A stretch of DNA of 39,272 nucleotides from CAYLLD01 sp964425135 (GCA_964425135.1 CAYRKW010000028.1:1-39272); one strand, 5' to 3'; positions 22,526 through 30,959 are shown, counted from the stretch's first letter. Made by a program: numbers and translations. The notes: generated from the letters alone by a model not told the origin.

Positions 22526-23379
22526 CGCATGGCATCTTTCATCATGCCTTGCGTCTCATCGAGCAGTCCTGTGAGTGGTGAGCGGACCTCGTCGTTGCAG
22601 TGGCCCAGAACGCTCAGCCCGAACTTCGCGCCCGCAACGCCCGGTTCGGCGAAGACAGCACGGTGGAGCGGCATCAGGCGATCCTGTAGCTCCAGCGCTT
22701 TGGTATAATCACCCGCAAGCGTTGCGGTCTGGAATTCTGCGCACAGGCGCGGGGCGACATTTGCGGTTACCGAAATGCAGCCAACACCGCCATGGGCATT
22801 GAAGCCCAGCGCGGAGGCGTCTTCACCGGACAATTGCACGAAATCCTCGCCACATGTGATGCGCGTGTCCGAGACGCGAGTGATGTCGCCGGTGGCATCC
22901 TTGACACCGATGATACGCGGCAGTTTAGCCAATTCGCCCATTGTCTGAGGCGTCATGTCGATGATCGAGCGACCGGGGATGTTGTAGATGATGATCGGCA
23001 GATCGCAGCAATCGTGCAGCGTTTTGTAGTGTGCCAGCAGCCCGCGCTGGGTGGGCTTGTTATAGTAGGGTGTCACAACCAGCGCCGCATCCGCGCCGAC
23101 CTCTTGGGCGAATTGAATGAGCCCGATGGACTCGGCGGTATTGTTCGAGCCTGCCCCTGCAACGACCGGAATGCGCCCGGCCACGGTTTCCACGACAATC
23201 TGGACAACCTCGCGGTGCTCCTCATGGCTGAGCGTCGGCGACTCGCCGGTGGTGCCAACCGCAACCAGCCCGTGCGAGCCTTCTTCGATATGCCACTCGA
23301 CCAGACCCTTGAGCGCCTTGACGTCAAGTTTTCCGTTGGAAAACGGCGTGACAAGGGCGGGCATTGATCCTGTAAACAT
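22504..23379 (-). CDS. dapA: 4-hydroxy-tetrahydrodipicolinate synthase
   Basis: A 291-residue (beta/alpha)8 aldolase that condenses pyruvate with aspartate semialdehyde, the first committed step of lysine/diaminopimelate synthesis. The Schiff-base Lys is K160 (IIGVKDATGD). The catalytic triad residues are T44 (VGTTGESPTL), Y106 (VTPYYNKP) and Y132 (IIYNIPGRS). ATG 23379 (MFTGSMPALVTPF) has a GGAGAT SD and matches the family start; an in-frame reading 58 codons longer is not credible. It is divergent from the lytic transglycosylase gene (188 bases) and convergent with the kinase, overlapping its last codons. Confidence 0.96.
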   Translation of the reverse strand: MFTGSMPALVTPFSNGKLDVKALKGLVEWHIEEGSHGLVAVGTTGESPTLSHEEHREVVQIVVETVAGRIPVVAGAGSNNTAESIGLIQFAQEVGADAALVVTPYYNKPTQRGLLAHYKTLHDCCDLPIIIYNIPGRSIIDMTPQTMGELAKLPRIIGVKDATGDITRVSDTRITCGEDFVQLSGEDASALGFNAHGGVGCISVTANVAPRLCAEFQTATLAGDYTKALELQDRLMPLHRAVFAEPGVAGAKFGLSVLGHCNDEVRSPLTGLLDETQGMMKDAMRHAGLTN

Positions 23380-23567
23380 GACATATCTCCACTGTCTTTG
23401 ACGTGCCAACGCGGCAACGACGCCCGTGCATATCCGCAAAGCACTGACGGGGCAAGCAACCGCCATTGTCGCGATTACATTTGATGTCTCGCGTTTGTGA
23501 CTCACATGCGGGGCGACAAGATGCATTCCACATGATAAGCGGGTGAAAAACACATGAGGCGAAAAGA

Positions 23568-25535
23568 GTGACGATCCCCATGCCCTTGCGACTGCTTGCG
23601 GCCGCAGTGTTGTTATCGGTTTTTACCAGCGCGAGTGCGCAGGCGACGACGCAGCGTATCCATGGCCAGAAACTTGGCGAGGTTATCGCGGCAATTGACG
23701 CGGATGACTGGTCTGCTGCAAGCCGGATGATGGCTGCGGTCAATGACGATGCGGGGCGCATCTATTTCGAATGGCGCAGATTGCGCGGTGGTCAGGGGCG
23801 CTGGTCGGACTACGTCACCTTTGTGCGCGATCATGCCGATTGGCCCGGGTTGCCACTGCTGCGCAAAGTCGGAGAGAGCAAGATCGAGCCGGGCATCAAC
23901 CCTGCGCAAATCGCCTCATATTTCGATGCGCTTGCCCCGCAAACAGGTAAAGGCGCGCTGGCCTATGTGCAGGCTTTGGAATCGCTGAACCGCACAAGCG
24001 ATGCGCAGCGCGCGCTGATTGCCGCGTGGACGACGCTGCCGATGTCCAACAGCGAGCAGCAGGCGTTGATTAAACGCTATGCACAAACGCTAGGCCCCCT
24101 GCATTGGCAGCGGACCGATCACCTGATCTGGGAGAGCAATCTGAGCAATGCCGCGCTCATGCTGCCACTTCTGAGCAATGGGCAAAGGCGGCTGGCCGAG
24201 GCGCGCATTGCACTGCGCAAGGGTCAGGATCGTGTGACCAAGAGCATCAACGCGATCCCAGCCAGCCTGCAATCGGATCCCGGTCTGGCCTTTGATCGCT
24301 TCCGCTGGCGGATGCGGCGCGATATTTACGATGGCGCGCGCGAGATGATCCTTGAGCGCTCCAAACTGGGGCGCGATGGGTTGGGGCGCCCTGATATCTG
24401 GGCGCAGCGCCGGGCCTCGCTGACCCGCTATTACATGCGCGAGCGGTCTTACAAAACCGCCTATGCCATCGCGGCGGGGCATCATCTGAAGCCTGAGGAA
24501 AGCGGCTATACCGACCTCAATTGGCTCGCGGGATACATCGCGCTGATCTATCTTGACCGGCCCACCGATGCGGTCACGCATTTCAGGGCGCTCCGCACGG
24601 TGTCTGTCACCCCGATCACACAAGGGCGGGTGTGGTATTGGCTGGGACGCGCGCATGCAGCGGCGGGAAATGGCACCAAAGCGCAGGAAGCCTATGCGGT
24701 CTCCGCCCGTTATCAGACCAGCTTTTACGGCCAGCTTGCGCGCGAGGCGGGCGACATCCCCTCCGATCCGATCCTCACGGGCGCGGTGAAGCATGATTGG
24801 CAAAACGCGAGCTTTCTCGGCTCGACTGTATTTCGCGCAGGACTTTTGCTGCATTACGCCGGGGAGCGGTATTCTGGGGGGCGCTTCTTTGCGCATTTAG
24901 CGGAGACCTTGCCGCAACCGGATCAGGAGAAGCTGGGGCAATTGCTGATCGATCTGGACCGTCCCAATATGGCGCTGCGGGTTGCCAAAAACGGGGCGCG
25001 CGAGGGGCGTATTGTGATGCCCGCATATTATCCGGTTGTGAATGCGCTTGCCAAAACCACTATCGTTCCGCCGGAGCTGGCACTGGCCATCGCACGGCAG
25101 GAAACCGAGATGAACCCGGAGGTCGAGAGCCCTGCTGGTGCGCGCGGTCTGATGCAGCTTATGCCCGCCACAGCGCGCAGCGTCTCGCGCGGGCTTGGGC
25201 TGGCTTATAGCGCTGACCGTCTCATCAGCGACCCGGATTATAATGTCCGGCTTGGCACGGCTTATCTGCGGCAAATGCTCGACCGGTTTGACGGCTCATA
25301 TGTGCTGGCCGCTGCTGCCTATAACGCGGGCCCAAACCGCGCGGCGCAGTGGATCACGCGCTTTGGCGATCCGCGAAAACCAGGCGTGGATACGGTGCAA
25401 TGGATCGAGAAAATCCCGTTCAACGAGACCCGCAACTACGTGATGCGCGTGATGGAATCCGTCGGCGTCTACCGCGCCCGCCTCAGTGGCGATCCGGGCG
25501 CGGTGACACTCGGGAAAGACCTTGCGCGGCGATAA
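23568..25535 (+). CDS. Soluble lytic murein transglycosylase (Slt70-like)
   Basis: A 655-residue periplasmic enzyme that cleaves peptidoglycan to 1,6-anhydromuropeptides. Residues 1-25 form a signal peptide (LRLLAAAVLLSVFTSASA, cut before QA). A long helical superhelical region follows (about 30-480). The C-terminal SLT domain has catalytic Glu512 (ALAIARQETEMNPE), AGARGLMQLMPATA and AAAAYNAGPNRA. Length matches Slt70. GTG 23568 is preferred because GAGG lies about 8 bases upstream; ATG 23580 is an alternative giving a shorter signal peptide. It is divergent from dapA. No adjacent partner gene is seen downstream before the gap. Confidence 0.93.
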   Translation: MTIPMPLRLLAAAVLLSVFTSASAQATTQRIHGQKLGEVIAAIDADDWSAASRMMAAVNDDAGRIYFEWRRLRGGQGRWSDYVTFVRDHADWPGLPLLRKVGESKIEPGINPAQIASYFDALAPQTGKGALAYVQALESLNRTSDAQRALIAAWTTLPMSNSEQQALIKRYAQTLGPLHWQRTDHLIWESNLSNAALMLPLLSNGQRRLAEARIALRKGQDRVTKSINAIPASLQSDPGLAFDRFRWRMRRDIYDGAREMILERSKLGRDGLGRPDIWAQRRASLTRYYMRERSYKTAYAIAAGHHLKPEESGYTDLNWLAGYIALIYLDRPTDAVTHFRALRTVSVTPITQGRVWYWLGRAHAAAGNGTKAQEAYAVSARYQTSFYGQLAREAGDIPSDPILTGAVKHDWQNASFLGSTVFRAGLLLHYAGERYSGGRFFAHLAETLPQPDQEKLGQLLIDLDRPNMALRVAKNGAREGRIVMPAYYPVVNALAKTTIVPPELALAIARQETEMNPEVESPAGARGLMQLMPATARSVSRGLGLAYSADRLISDPDYNVRLGTAYLRQMLDRFDGSYVLAAAAYNAGPNRAAQWITRFGDPRKPGVDTVQWIEKIPFNETRNYVMRVMESVGVYRARLSGDPGAVTLGKDLARR

Positions 25536-25849
25536 CGTGGTGCGCGCTGCTGCTGGGGTTTCTTTTGGGTGGAGCGTTTCAAGGATGGGAAATCTCATCG
25601 CGTAGAACACCCTATCTGAGATCCAGCTTTTCCTATCAACGCGCACAGTCCGGCGAAGCCGGACAGCCCCCNNNNNNNNNNNNNNNNNNNNNNNNNNNNN
25701 NNNNNNNNNNNNNNNNNNNNNNNNNNNNNNNNNNNNNNNNNNNNNNNNNNNNNNNNNNNNNNNNNNNNNNNCGTAGCGCTCAGAAATTACGGCGTCGTTT
25801 CACAGTTTGGTGTAGAATGCGCCTTTCACAAGCCAAGGCACCCCCAAGC
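25536..25849. other. Intergenic stretch containing a 100-N gap
   Basis: No gene could be supported on either side of the gap (25672-25771). Just before it lies the hairpin GTCCGGC-GAA-GCCGGAC (25648-25664) and a run of C, which may mark the contig end. The flanks are not duplicates of each other, so the missing length is unknown and a small gene could be hidden. Confidence 0.6.
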
Positions 25850-26884
25850 CTACCGCGGCACGCTCACCCACATATCCAGATCGAGCGCGATATGGGGCAG
25901 GTATTTGCCCGCGTCGTCTTTGATCTGCGCGTCCGTCACCTGCTCTTTCGCCGCAATCAGCCGTACCCGTAGCGCGCCGACGCTGGGCGCGCTGGTTTCG
26001 GCTTTGTCGAGAATGGTCGAGCCGGCGTAGATCGTATCGCCCGCAAAGCTCGGGTTGGCATGCGCACCTGAGTTGATCGCAAGGATCGTCTGTGCATTCG
26101 CCAGACCGTTGAACGACAGGCTGCGCGCCATCGAGATGATGTGTCCGCCGTAGATCAGACGCGCGCCATCGGGGCGGGCGTGGACATTGAAATGCACTTT
26201 CGAGGTATTCTGCCACAGACGCGTCGCCATCATGTGCTCGGCATCGGTGAGCGTGACGCCGTCCACGTGATCAATGTGCTCGCCAATCTGATAATCATCG
26301 AACCGATGCGGCTCTCCGGCGAGAGTTGTATCATAGTCGCGGTAGTGCAGACCTTCGGGCAACGCCAGCATCGACGCGTCCACTGCGTCCGGCAAATCTG
26401 GCACGGACGGCTCCGGCGCAGGTGCCTGAGCATCGCGCTTGCGCACCATCACCCAGCGACAATAGCTCAGTACATCTTCGCCGCGCTGATTGCGCCCGGT
26501 CGTGCGCACCCAGACAATCCCGGTTTTGCCGTTCGAGTTTTGCTTGAGACCGATAATCTTAGACTGTGCGGCCAGCGTATCGCCCGCATAGACCGGCGCC
26601 AGAAACCGCCCGTCCGCATATCCAAGATTGGCCACCGCATTGAGCGATATGTCCGGGACGGTTTTGCCAAACACCGTGTGAAAACTGATCAGATCTTCCA
26701 TTGGCGCGGTCGGCAAGCCGCAGGCGCGCGCGAACTCATCCGAAGATGCCAAGGCATGACGGGAAGGATAGAGCATCGTATAGGCCGCCCGCTCGCCCTG
26801 CCCTACGGTGCGCGGCACCGCATGTTCGATCACCTCTCCGAGCGTATAATCCTCAAAAAACCGCCCCGAACTCGTTTTACTCAT
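25850..26884 (-). CDS. mch: Mesaconyl-CoA hydratase (beta-methylmalyl-CoA dehydratase)
   Basis: A 344-residue double hot-dog (MaoC-like) enzyme. It should interconvert mesaconyl-C1-CoA and beta-methylmalyl-CoA in the ethylmalonyl-CoA pathway, which replaces the glyoxylate shunt for C2 assimilation. The sequence resembles what I recall of Rhodobacter Mch along its length: GRFFEDYTLGEVIEHAVPR, VFGKTVPDISLNAVANLGYA, GRNQRGEDVLSYCRWVMVRK, HIDHVDGVTLTDAEHMMATR and LIYGGHIISMARSLSFNGLA. It is the last gene of a minus-strand operon whose first gene encodes a malyl-CoA lyase-like enzyme, which supports the assignment. Confidence 0.88.
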   Translation of the reverse strand: MSKTSSGRFFEDYTLGEVIEHAVPRTVGQGERAAYTMLYPSRHALASSDEFARACGLPTAPMEDLISFHTVFGKTVPDISLNAVANLGYADGRFLAPVYAGDTLAAQSKIIGLKQNSNGKTGIVWVRTTGRNQRGEDVLSYCRWVMVRKRDAQAPAPEPSVPDLPDAVDASMLALPEGLHYRDYDTTLAGEPHRFDDYQIGEHIDHVDGVTLTDAEHMMATRLWQNTSKVHFNVHARPDGARLIYGGHIISMARSLSFNGLANAQTILAINSGAHANPSFAGDTIYAGSTILDKAETSAPSVGALRVRLIAAKEQVTDAQIKDDAGKYLPHIALDLDMWVSVPR

Positions 26885-26899
26885 GCGCAGATATCCTTG

Positions 26900-27103
26900 T
26901 TACAACGCACCCAGTTTCGTATCAGGATCGTAATCGCCCTCAACCTCTTTGGTCACAGCCTGACCGCAGCGCATGATCCCGCGCTTGCTGTCATAGGCGT
27001 AGGTTGGCTGGCCATAGAGCACCCAACCCTTGTTCAGCGCATCCGTGACCTTATGGCAAAATGCGGATGTATCATCTTCGGTCAGCAATCGGTATGCGAT
27101 CAT
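26900..27103 (-). CDS. DUF1737 domain-containing protein
   Basis: A 67-residue protein of the DUF1737 family (AYRLLTEDDTSAFCHKV, then ALNKGWVLYGQPTYAYD). It is cytoplasmic, with no catalytic motif known to me. It sits 15 bases upstream of mch and 6 bases downstream of nnrU, so it is part of the operon. A role in the pathway is not established. Confidence 0.85.
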   Translation of the reverse strand: MIAYRLLTEDDTSAFCHKVTDALNKGWVLYGQPTYAYDSKRGIMRCGQAVTKEVEGDYDPDTKLGAL

Positions 27104-27109
27104 TTTGCT

Positions 27110-27670
27110 CTACCTTCCGAACGGCGACGGACCCAAGTATCCGTGCACAATGGTGATCACCGCGTAGAGGATGATCGATATGACCAGCAGCTTGATGTCG
27201 CCCTTCACCGGACCCGGCTCAGGCCGCTCCCACGCGGGGCTGGTGGCATTGATCAGGATGATTGAGCCGATGGCCCATAGTCCAAGCCCGCCGAACAGGA
27301 CGAGCGAGGCCGTATCGCCGTTGACCAGCAGATGCGCGATCACCCAGACAAGGAAGCCTGTCAGCATCGGATGGCGCATCCAGCTGCGCGCGCGCCCTTT
27401 CGAGCCGCCTGCACCGAACAGAAAGACCGAGCCGAGCATCAGCAGATTGTTCACCGGAACCGTCCAGCCACCAAGCTGATAAAGATAGCTCGTATCTGCT
27501 GCCCGGTAGCCCATAACCATCAAAACGACCGAGAGAATGAGAAGCGCGGCAAACACGCCCTTGGACGCATCGCCAAGACGATCGTGCAACGCCGCGCGCG
27601 CCTGTGGCGCGACGCGCTTGAAGTAATGCGCGGCTGTCCAGATCAGCAAACCCAAGATGAGAAGTGTCAT
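27110..27670 (-). CDS. NnrU family membrane protein
   Basis: A 186-residue integral membrane protein with about five hydrophobic segments and the NnrU features WTAAHYFKRVAPQ at the start and MRHPMLTGFLVWVIAHLLVNGD (two segments of a longer motif) in the middle. NnrU was first noted next to denitrification genes, and related isoprenylcysteine/NnrU-type proteins act on membrane substrates, but its function is unresolved. There are no denitrification genes nearby. The ATG overlaps the stop of the malyl-CoA lyase-like gene by four bases, so it is translationally coupled to carbon-assimilation enzymes. The context does not explain why. Confidence 0.88.
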   Translation of the reverse strand: MTLLILGLLIWTAAHYFKRVAPQARAALHDRLGDASKGVFAALLILSVVLMVMGYRAADTSYLYQLGGWTVPVNNLLMLGSVFLFGAGGSKGRARSWMRHPMLTGFLVWVIAHLLVNGDTASLVLFGGLGLWAIGSIILINATSPAWERPEPGPVKGDIKLLVISIILYAVITIVHGYLGPSPFGR

Positions 27671-28539
27671 GACGCCTCCTGCTGCATCATCGCGATGGCA
27701 TCGGCTTGTGCGATCAGCCGCTTGGCATTGTCCACATGCAGATTTTCCACAATCCGCCCGTCCACCACGGCCACCGCCTGCCCGTTCGCTATCGCTGCAT
27801 CGAAGGCTGCGACATAGGCATGGGCCTGTGCAATATCAGCCTCCGACGGTCCAAAATACGCGTTGGCAGCATCAATCTGCGCTGGGTGGATCAGGGTTTT
27901 CCCGTCAAATCCCATGGCGCGCCCCTGCGCAGCCTCGGCGGCAAACCCATCCGCATCCTTGATCGCATTATAAACCCCATCAACGCAAATCAGCCCATGT
28001 TGCCGCGCCGCCAAAAGACAGAGCGACAGGGACGTCATCACCGCAGTGCGATCGGGAGTATGTTGTGCCTGAAGCTCTTTCACCAGATCATTGGTGCCCA
28101 GCACAAACCCTTCAAAGCGCTCGGAAGATTGGGCAATTGCGCCGGCATTCATGATGCCCTCGGGGGTTTCCATCATCGCCCAGATTTTCGTCTTTGCAAA
28201 ACTGTTATGCGCCGCCATCGCTGCCTCAAGCGCATGAATATCGCCCGGTCCGTTCACCTTGGGCAGCAAAAGCGCGTGCGGTGCGCAAGCTGCGATCCCG
28301 ACCACATCATCCGCGCCCCATTGCGTGTCGAACCCATTGATCCGCACGATCAGATACCGCGCCCCATATCCGCCCTGATTGACCGCACCTGCAATCAACG
28401 TCCGCGCCTCCGACTTGGCATCGGGGGCCACCGCATCCTCCAGATCAAGGATCAGAGCATCGGCCGCAAGCGAACGCGCTTTGTCGAGCGCGCGGGCGTT
28501 GGATCCGGGCATATAAAGAACAGAACGAAAGGGACGCAT
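27667..28539 (-). CDS. mcl2: HpcH/HpaI-CitE family malyl-CoA lyase/(3S)-malyl-CoA thioesterase
   Basis: A 290-residue TIM-barrel enzyme of the CitE/malyl-CoA lyase family. Conserved parts are RSVLYMPGSNARALDKAR, ALILDLEDAVAPDAK (catalytic-metal Glu/Asp), LLLPKVNG, IWAMMETPEGIMNAG, VLGTNDLVKEL, and GFDGKTLIHPAQI near the end. Length and sequence look closer to the (3S)-malyl-CoA thioesterase Mcl2 of Rhodobacter than to the longer Mcl1 lyase, but this was judged by eye. With mch in the same operon it fits the final steps of the ethylmalonyl-CoA pathway. First gene of the operon mcl2-nnrU-DUF1737-mch. Upstream lies a single TTTGCAA half-site (28593-28599). Confidence 0.75.
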   Translation of the reverse strand: MRPFRSVLYMPGSNARALDKARSLAADALILDLEDAVAPDAKSEARTLIAGAVNQGGYGARYLIVRINGFDTQWGADDVVGIAACAPHALLLPKVNGPGDIHALEAAMAAHNSFAKTKIWAMMETPEGIMNAGAIAQSSERFEGFVLGTNDLVKELQAQHTPDRTAVMTSLSLCLLAARQHGLICVDGVYNAIKDADGFAAEAAQGRAMGFDGKTLIHPAQIDAANAYFGPSEADIAQAHAYVAAFDAAIANGQAVAVVDGRIVENLHVDNAKRLIAQADAIAMMQQEAS

Positions 28540-28826
28540 GAGACAGACCTGATTATTGTGCAGCTGCGAAGGTAATGCCGCCGAATCTGTCGATTTGCAA
28601 TCGCCAAAAAAACCGCGATGCGTCAGAGTGTTGCGGGAATATAGCTAAAATCGCGCGGATAATTAACGCTATATTCGCTAATTGTTCTCATCGTAGCAGA
28701 TATTGTTTTCGGCGAGACATGATCACCACTGACGCCTTGTCCACGTACAGCGTATCCTCGACGGACCTTCTTTCGGACAGATTGCCGGCCACTGCATTGG
28801 GGTGTAGGCCGGAGAGAGGCGAATGA
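28540..28826. promoter_or_regulatory. Divergent promoter region, mcl2 operon and small exported protein
   Basis: No gene is supported in these 287 bases. An AT-rich segment (about 28640-28715) with GATAATTAACGCTATATTCG could hold promoters for both directions. TTTGCAA (28593-28599) is one half of the motif used by short-chain fatty-acyl-CoA regulators, but no paired half-site is present. Confidence 0.4.
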
Positions 28827-29147
28827 ATGACCAATTACATCAAGACTGCTATGGTTCTTGCTTTGGGACTCACTGCCACAGCCGGCACTGCCAGCTTTGC
28901 ACAGGGCGCATCCTGCGCCAATCGTGACATCATTGTCGAACGGCTTGCCGACAAATACGGCGAGACGCGTCAAAGCGCAGGGCTCAATCAAAACAACGGT
29001 ATCGTGGAGATTTTTGCCTCCGCGGAAACAGGAACATGGACGATCCTTGTGACAATGCCTACCGGCGTGTCCTGCCTGATGGCGGCGGGCAAGGCCTGGG
29101 AAGGCATGGCAGACGCGGATGCCGCGATCCTGGATCAGGACGCCTGA
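28827..29147 (+). CDS. Small exported protein of unknown function
   Basis: A 106-residue protein with a clear signal peptide (MTNYIKTAMVLALGLTATAG, cleavage likely after FAQG or SFA). The mature part has two cysteines (ASC near its start and VSC about 50 residues on), which could form a periplasmic disulfide. I do not recognise the family. GGAGAGAGGCG just before ATG 28827 is a good SD, and a strong terminator follows (29187-29220), so it is a single-gene unit. It lies between the mcl2 operon and the mce operon, divergent from the first. Confidence 0.75.
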   Translation: MTNYIKTAMVLALGLTATAGTASFAQGASCANRDIIVERLADKYGETRQSAGLNQNNGIVEIFASAETGTWTILVTMPTGVSCLMAAGKAWEGMADADAAILDQDA

Positions 29148-29186
29148 CGCGGGCGTGGTCTGACCAAGTTTGTGTTCTTTGCTCAT

Positions 29187-29220
29187 GGGGGTAGCACGAT
29201 TTGCGTTACCCCCTTGTTTT
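29187..29220 (+). terminator. Terminator of the small exported protein gene
   Basis: GGGGGTA (29187-29193) pairs with TACCCCC (29207-29213), extended by a G-T and a C-G pair. The stem is followed by TTGTTTT. It lies 40 bases after the stop codon and is a good rho-independent terminator. Confidence 0.8.
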
Positions 29221-29237
29221 ACGAAACAACTGCCGCG

Positions 29238-29337
29238 NNNNNNNNNNNNNNNNNNNNNNNNNNNNNNNNNNNNNNNNNNNNNNNNNNNNNNNNNNNNNNN
29301 NNNNNNNNNNNNNNNNNNNNNNNNNNNNNNNNNNNNN
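29238..29337. other. Assembly gap of 100 N
   Basis: The gap lies between the exported-protein terminator and the end of the DUF1467 gene. Both neighbouring genes are complete. The flanks share no obvious duplication, so the true size is unknown. Confidence 0.95.
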
Positions 29338-29359
29338 TTTCACACTTTTCGGCTTGCGC

Positions 29360-29626
29360 TTAGGACATCCGGTCAAAAATATCAAACTGCTCAATGGAAA
29401 ATACGCCCGATACGACCACAGCCATGATGACCGCCCAGATGACAGTCGTCACAACCGTCACCCAAATCAGCTTCTTGCGCATTTGCGGATCCTCCGGCGC
29501 GGACGCGGGCGTTCCGGGAACCACCTCGCCAGACTCGCTTTGCGAGCGCTCACCGATGGGCAGCGCGATATAAAGCGCCAGAAACCAGGTCACTGCGTAA
29601 ACAACAATCGCGCCTGTGAGTGTCAT
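29360..29626 (-). CDS. DUF1467 family membrane protein
   Basis: An 88-residue protein with two transmembrane segments (about 5-22 and 55-76), joined by a polar, proline-containing loop with GERSQSESGEVVPGTP. This is the pattern of the alphaproteobacterial DUF1467 family. Its ATG overlaps the stop of methylmalonyl-CoA epimerase by four bases, so the two are translationally coupled, an arrangement I associate with Rhodobacterales. Function is unknown. Confidence 0.85.
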   Translation of the reverse strand: MTLTGAIVVYAVTWFLALYIALPIGERSQSESGEVVPGTPASAPEDPQMRKKLIWVTVVTTVIWAVIMAVVVSGVFSIEQFDIFDRMS

Positions 29627-30027
29627 ATCTGCTCCAACTCGACCAATGTGCCGTTGAAATCCTTCGGGTGCAAAAACAGCACCGGCTTTCCATGCGCCCC
29701 GATCTTTGGTTCGCCATCTCCCAAAACCCGCGCGCCATCCGCTTTCAACCGGTCCCGCGCCGCCACAATATCCTCAACCTCATAACACACATGATGAATG
29801 CCACCCGATGGGTTTTTCTCCAGAAAGGCCGCAATCGGAGAGGCCGCACCCAATGGATGAAGTAGCTCGATTTTCGTGTTGGGCAATGCGATGAACACAA
29901 CCGTCACCCCATGATCCGGCTCATCGTGCGGCGCGCCCACATCTGCGCCAAGCGTGTCACGATAAAGCGCCGAGGCAGCCGCCAAGTCCGGCACCGCAAT
30001 CGCCACATGGTTCAATCGTCCGATCAT
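29623..30027 (-). CDS. mce: Methylmalonyl-CoA epimerase
   Basis: A 134-residue vicinal-oxygen-chelate protein that interconverts (2R)- and (2S)-methylmalonyl-CoA (and probably ethylmalonyl-CoA), feeding methylmalonyl-CoA mutase. Metal ligands are visible as H7 (RLNHVAIAVPDL), H79 (GGIHHVCYEV) and E130 (GTLVELEQI). ATG 30027 is chosen because the family starts two or three residues before RLNHVAI; a reading 36 codons longer is not credible. It belongs to the same carbon-assimilation scheme as mch and mcl2, some 1-4 kb away. Confidence 0.94.
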   Translation of the reverse strand: MIGRLNHVAIAVPDLAAASALYRDTLGADVGAPHDEPDHGVTVVFIALPNTKIELLHPLGAASPIAAFLEKNPSGGIHHVCYEVEDIVAARDRLKADGARVLGDGEPKIGAHGKPVLFLHPKDFNGTLVELEQI

Positions 30028-30147
30028 CGTCGCATGTCCCAAAACAGCCGTTTTCCACAAGGCCGTATACTGCGCACCGCCCGCCCCCGCAAGCGACAGC
30101 GCACTGGTAAAAAATACCGTAAATGAATCGCGCAAATTCCCTTAATC

Positions 30148-30162
30148 TTAAGACCCCGTTAG
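30148..30162 (+). promoter_or_regulatory. CtrA-like box upstream of the response-regulator gene
   Basis: TTAAGACCCCGTTAG has the TTAA-N7-TTAA layout of CtrA sites with one mismatch in the second half. It lies about 55 bases before the ATG at 30216. In AT-containing intergenic DNA such matches occur by chance, so this is only a candidate. Confidence 0.25.
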
Positions 30163-30215
30163 CCAATACCCCGCTAGAGAAAGACAAGCCCGCCGGATTG
30201 CCCAAGGAGGCGACG

Positions 30216-30959
30216 ATGACAGAAGATACCAATATCTCCACGTCCCTGTTCGAAACCCCGCACCGCAACCCGCGCTGCTTGCAGGGCGTGTCTATCATGC
30301 TGGTGGATGACAGCCGCTCGGTCTCCGAGGCGATCCGCCTGATGGCCATCAAATCAGGCGCGCGCATCAGACGTGCCGATTGTCTGGCGTCGGCTAAACG
30401 GCATTTGGGTATTTTCAAACCCGATCTCATCATCATCGATCTTGATCTGCCAGATGGCAGCGGCATTGATCTGAGCCCCACGGTCGAGCAGATGGTCGAC
30501 CATCGCCCCGCCGTTCTGATCCTGTCGGGCGCAGATCAGGACACGATCGAAGAGGCAAAACTCGTCTCCGGCGCGGATGGCTATCTGACCAAACCGGTTG
30601 CAAATCTGCGCGTTTTTCAAGAGGCAATCCTCGACATCATGCCAAACCTGAAGGCCCAGCCGGATAAAAACGCAGGCTACAAACCGGACGTCTCTGAAAG
30701 CGACGCCTATCTTCATGACCTGGAAAACATGCAAGATCTGCTCAAAGAGGCGGTCGAATACGACAGTATCGACGACATCGCCTTCTGCGCCCAATTCCTC
30801 ACCGGCGCGGCGTCTACCGCAGGCGATACGGAACTCGCAAATTCCGCACAAGCCATCACATCCGCATTGGCACACGGCGCAAAACCCGTGGAACAAGCGC
30901 AAGAAACCATCGCGATCATCTCACAGCGGATCGTCTCCGCCTGGTCAAAGGCAAGCTAG
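30216..30959 (+). CDS. Response regulator with C-terminal pseudo-Hpt-like domain
   Basis: A 247-residue protein. Residues about 24-145 are a complete receiver domain: D31-D32 (MLVDDSRS), phospho-acceptor D75 (IIIDLDLPDGSG), switch S104 (LILSGAD) and K126 (LTKPV). Residues about 165-245 are all helical and contain QFLTGAASTAGDTELANSAQ (193-212). This aligns with the Hpt core H-x-L-K-G-x-A...G...L...A, but the phosphorylatable His is Gln193 and the conserved Lys is Thr. ATG 30216 has a perfect SD, AAGGAGG (30204-30210); the in-frame ATG at 30123 has none. It has no DNA-binding or enzymatic output domain and stands alone, with no kinase next to it. Confidence 0.82.
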   Translation: MTEDTNISTSLFETPHRNPRCLQGVSIMLVDDSRSVSEAIRLMAIKSGARIRRADCLASAKRHLGIFKPDLIIIDLDLPDGSGIDLSPTVEQMVDHRPAVLILSGADQDTIEEAKLVSGADGYLTKPVANLRVFQEAILDIMPNLKAQPDKNAGYKPDVSESDAYLHDLENMQDLLKEAVEYDSIDDIAFCAQFLTGAASTAGDTELANSAQAITSALAHGAKPVEQAQETIAIISQRIVSAWSKAS

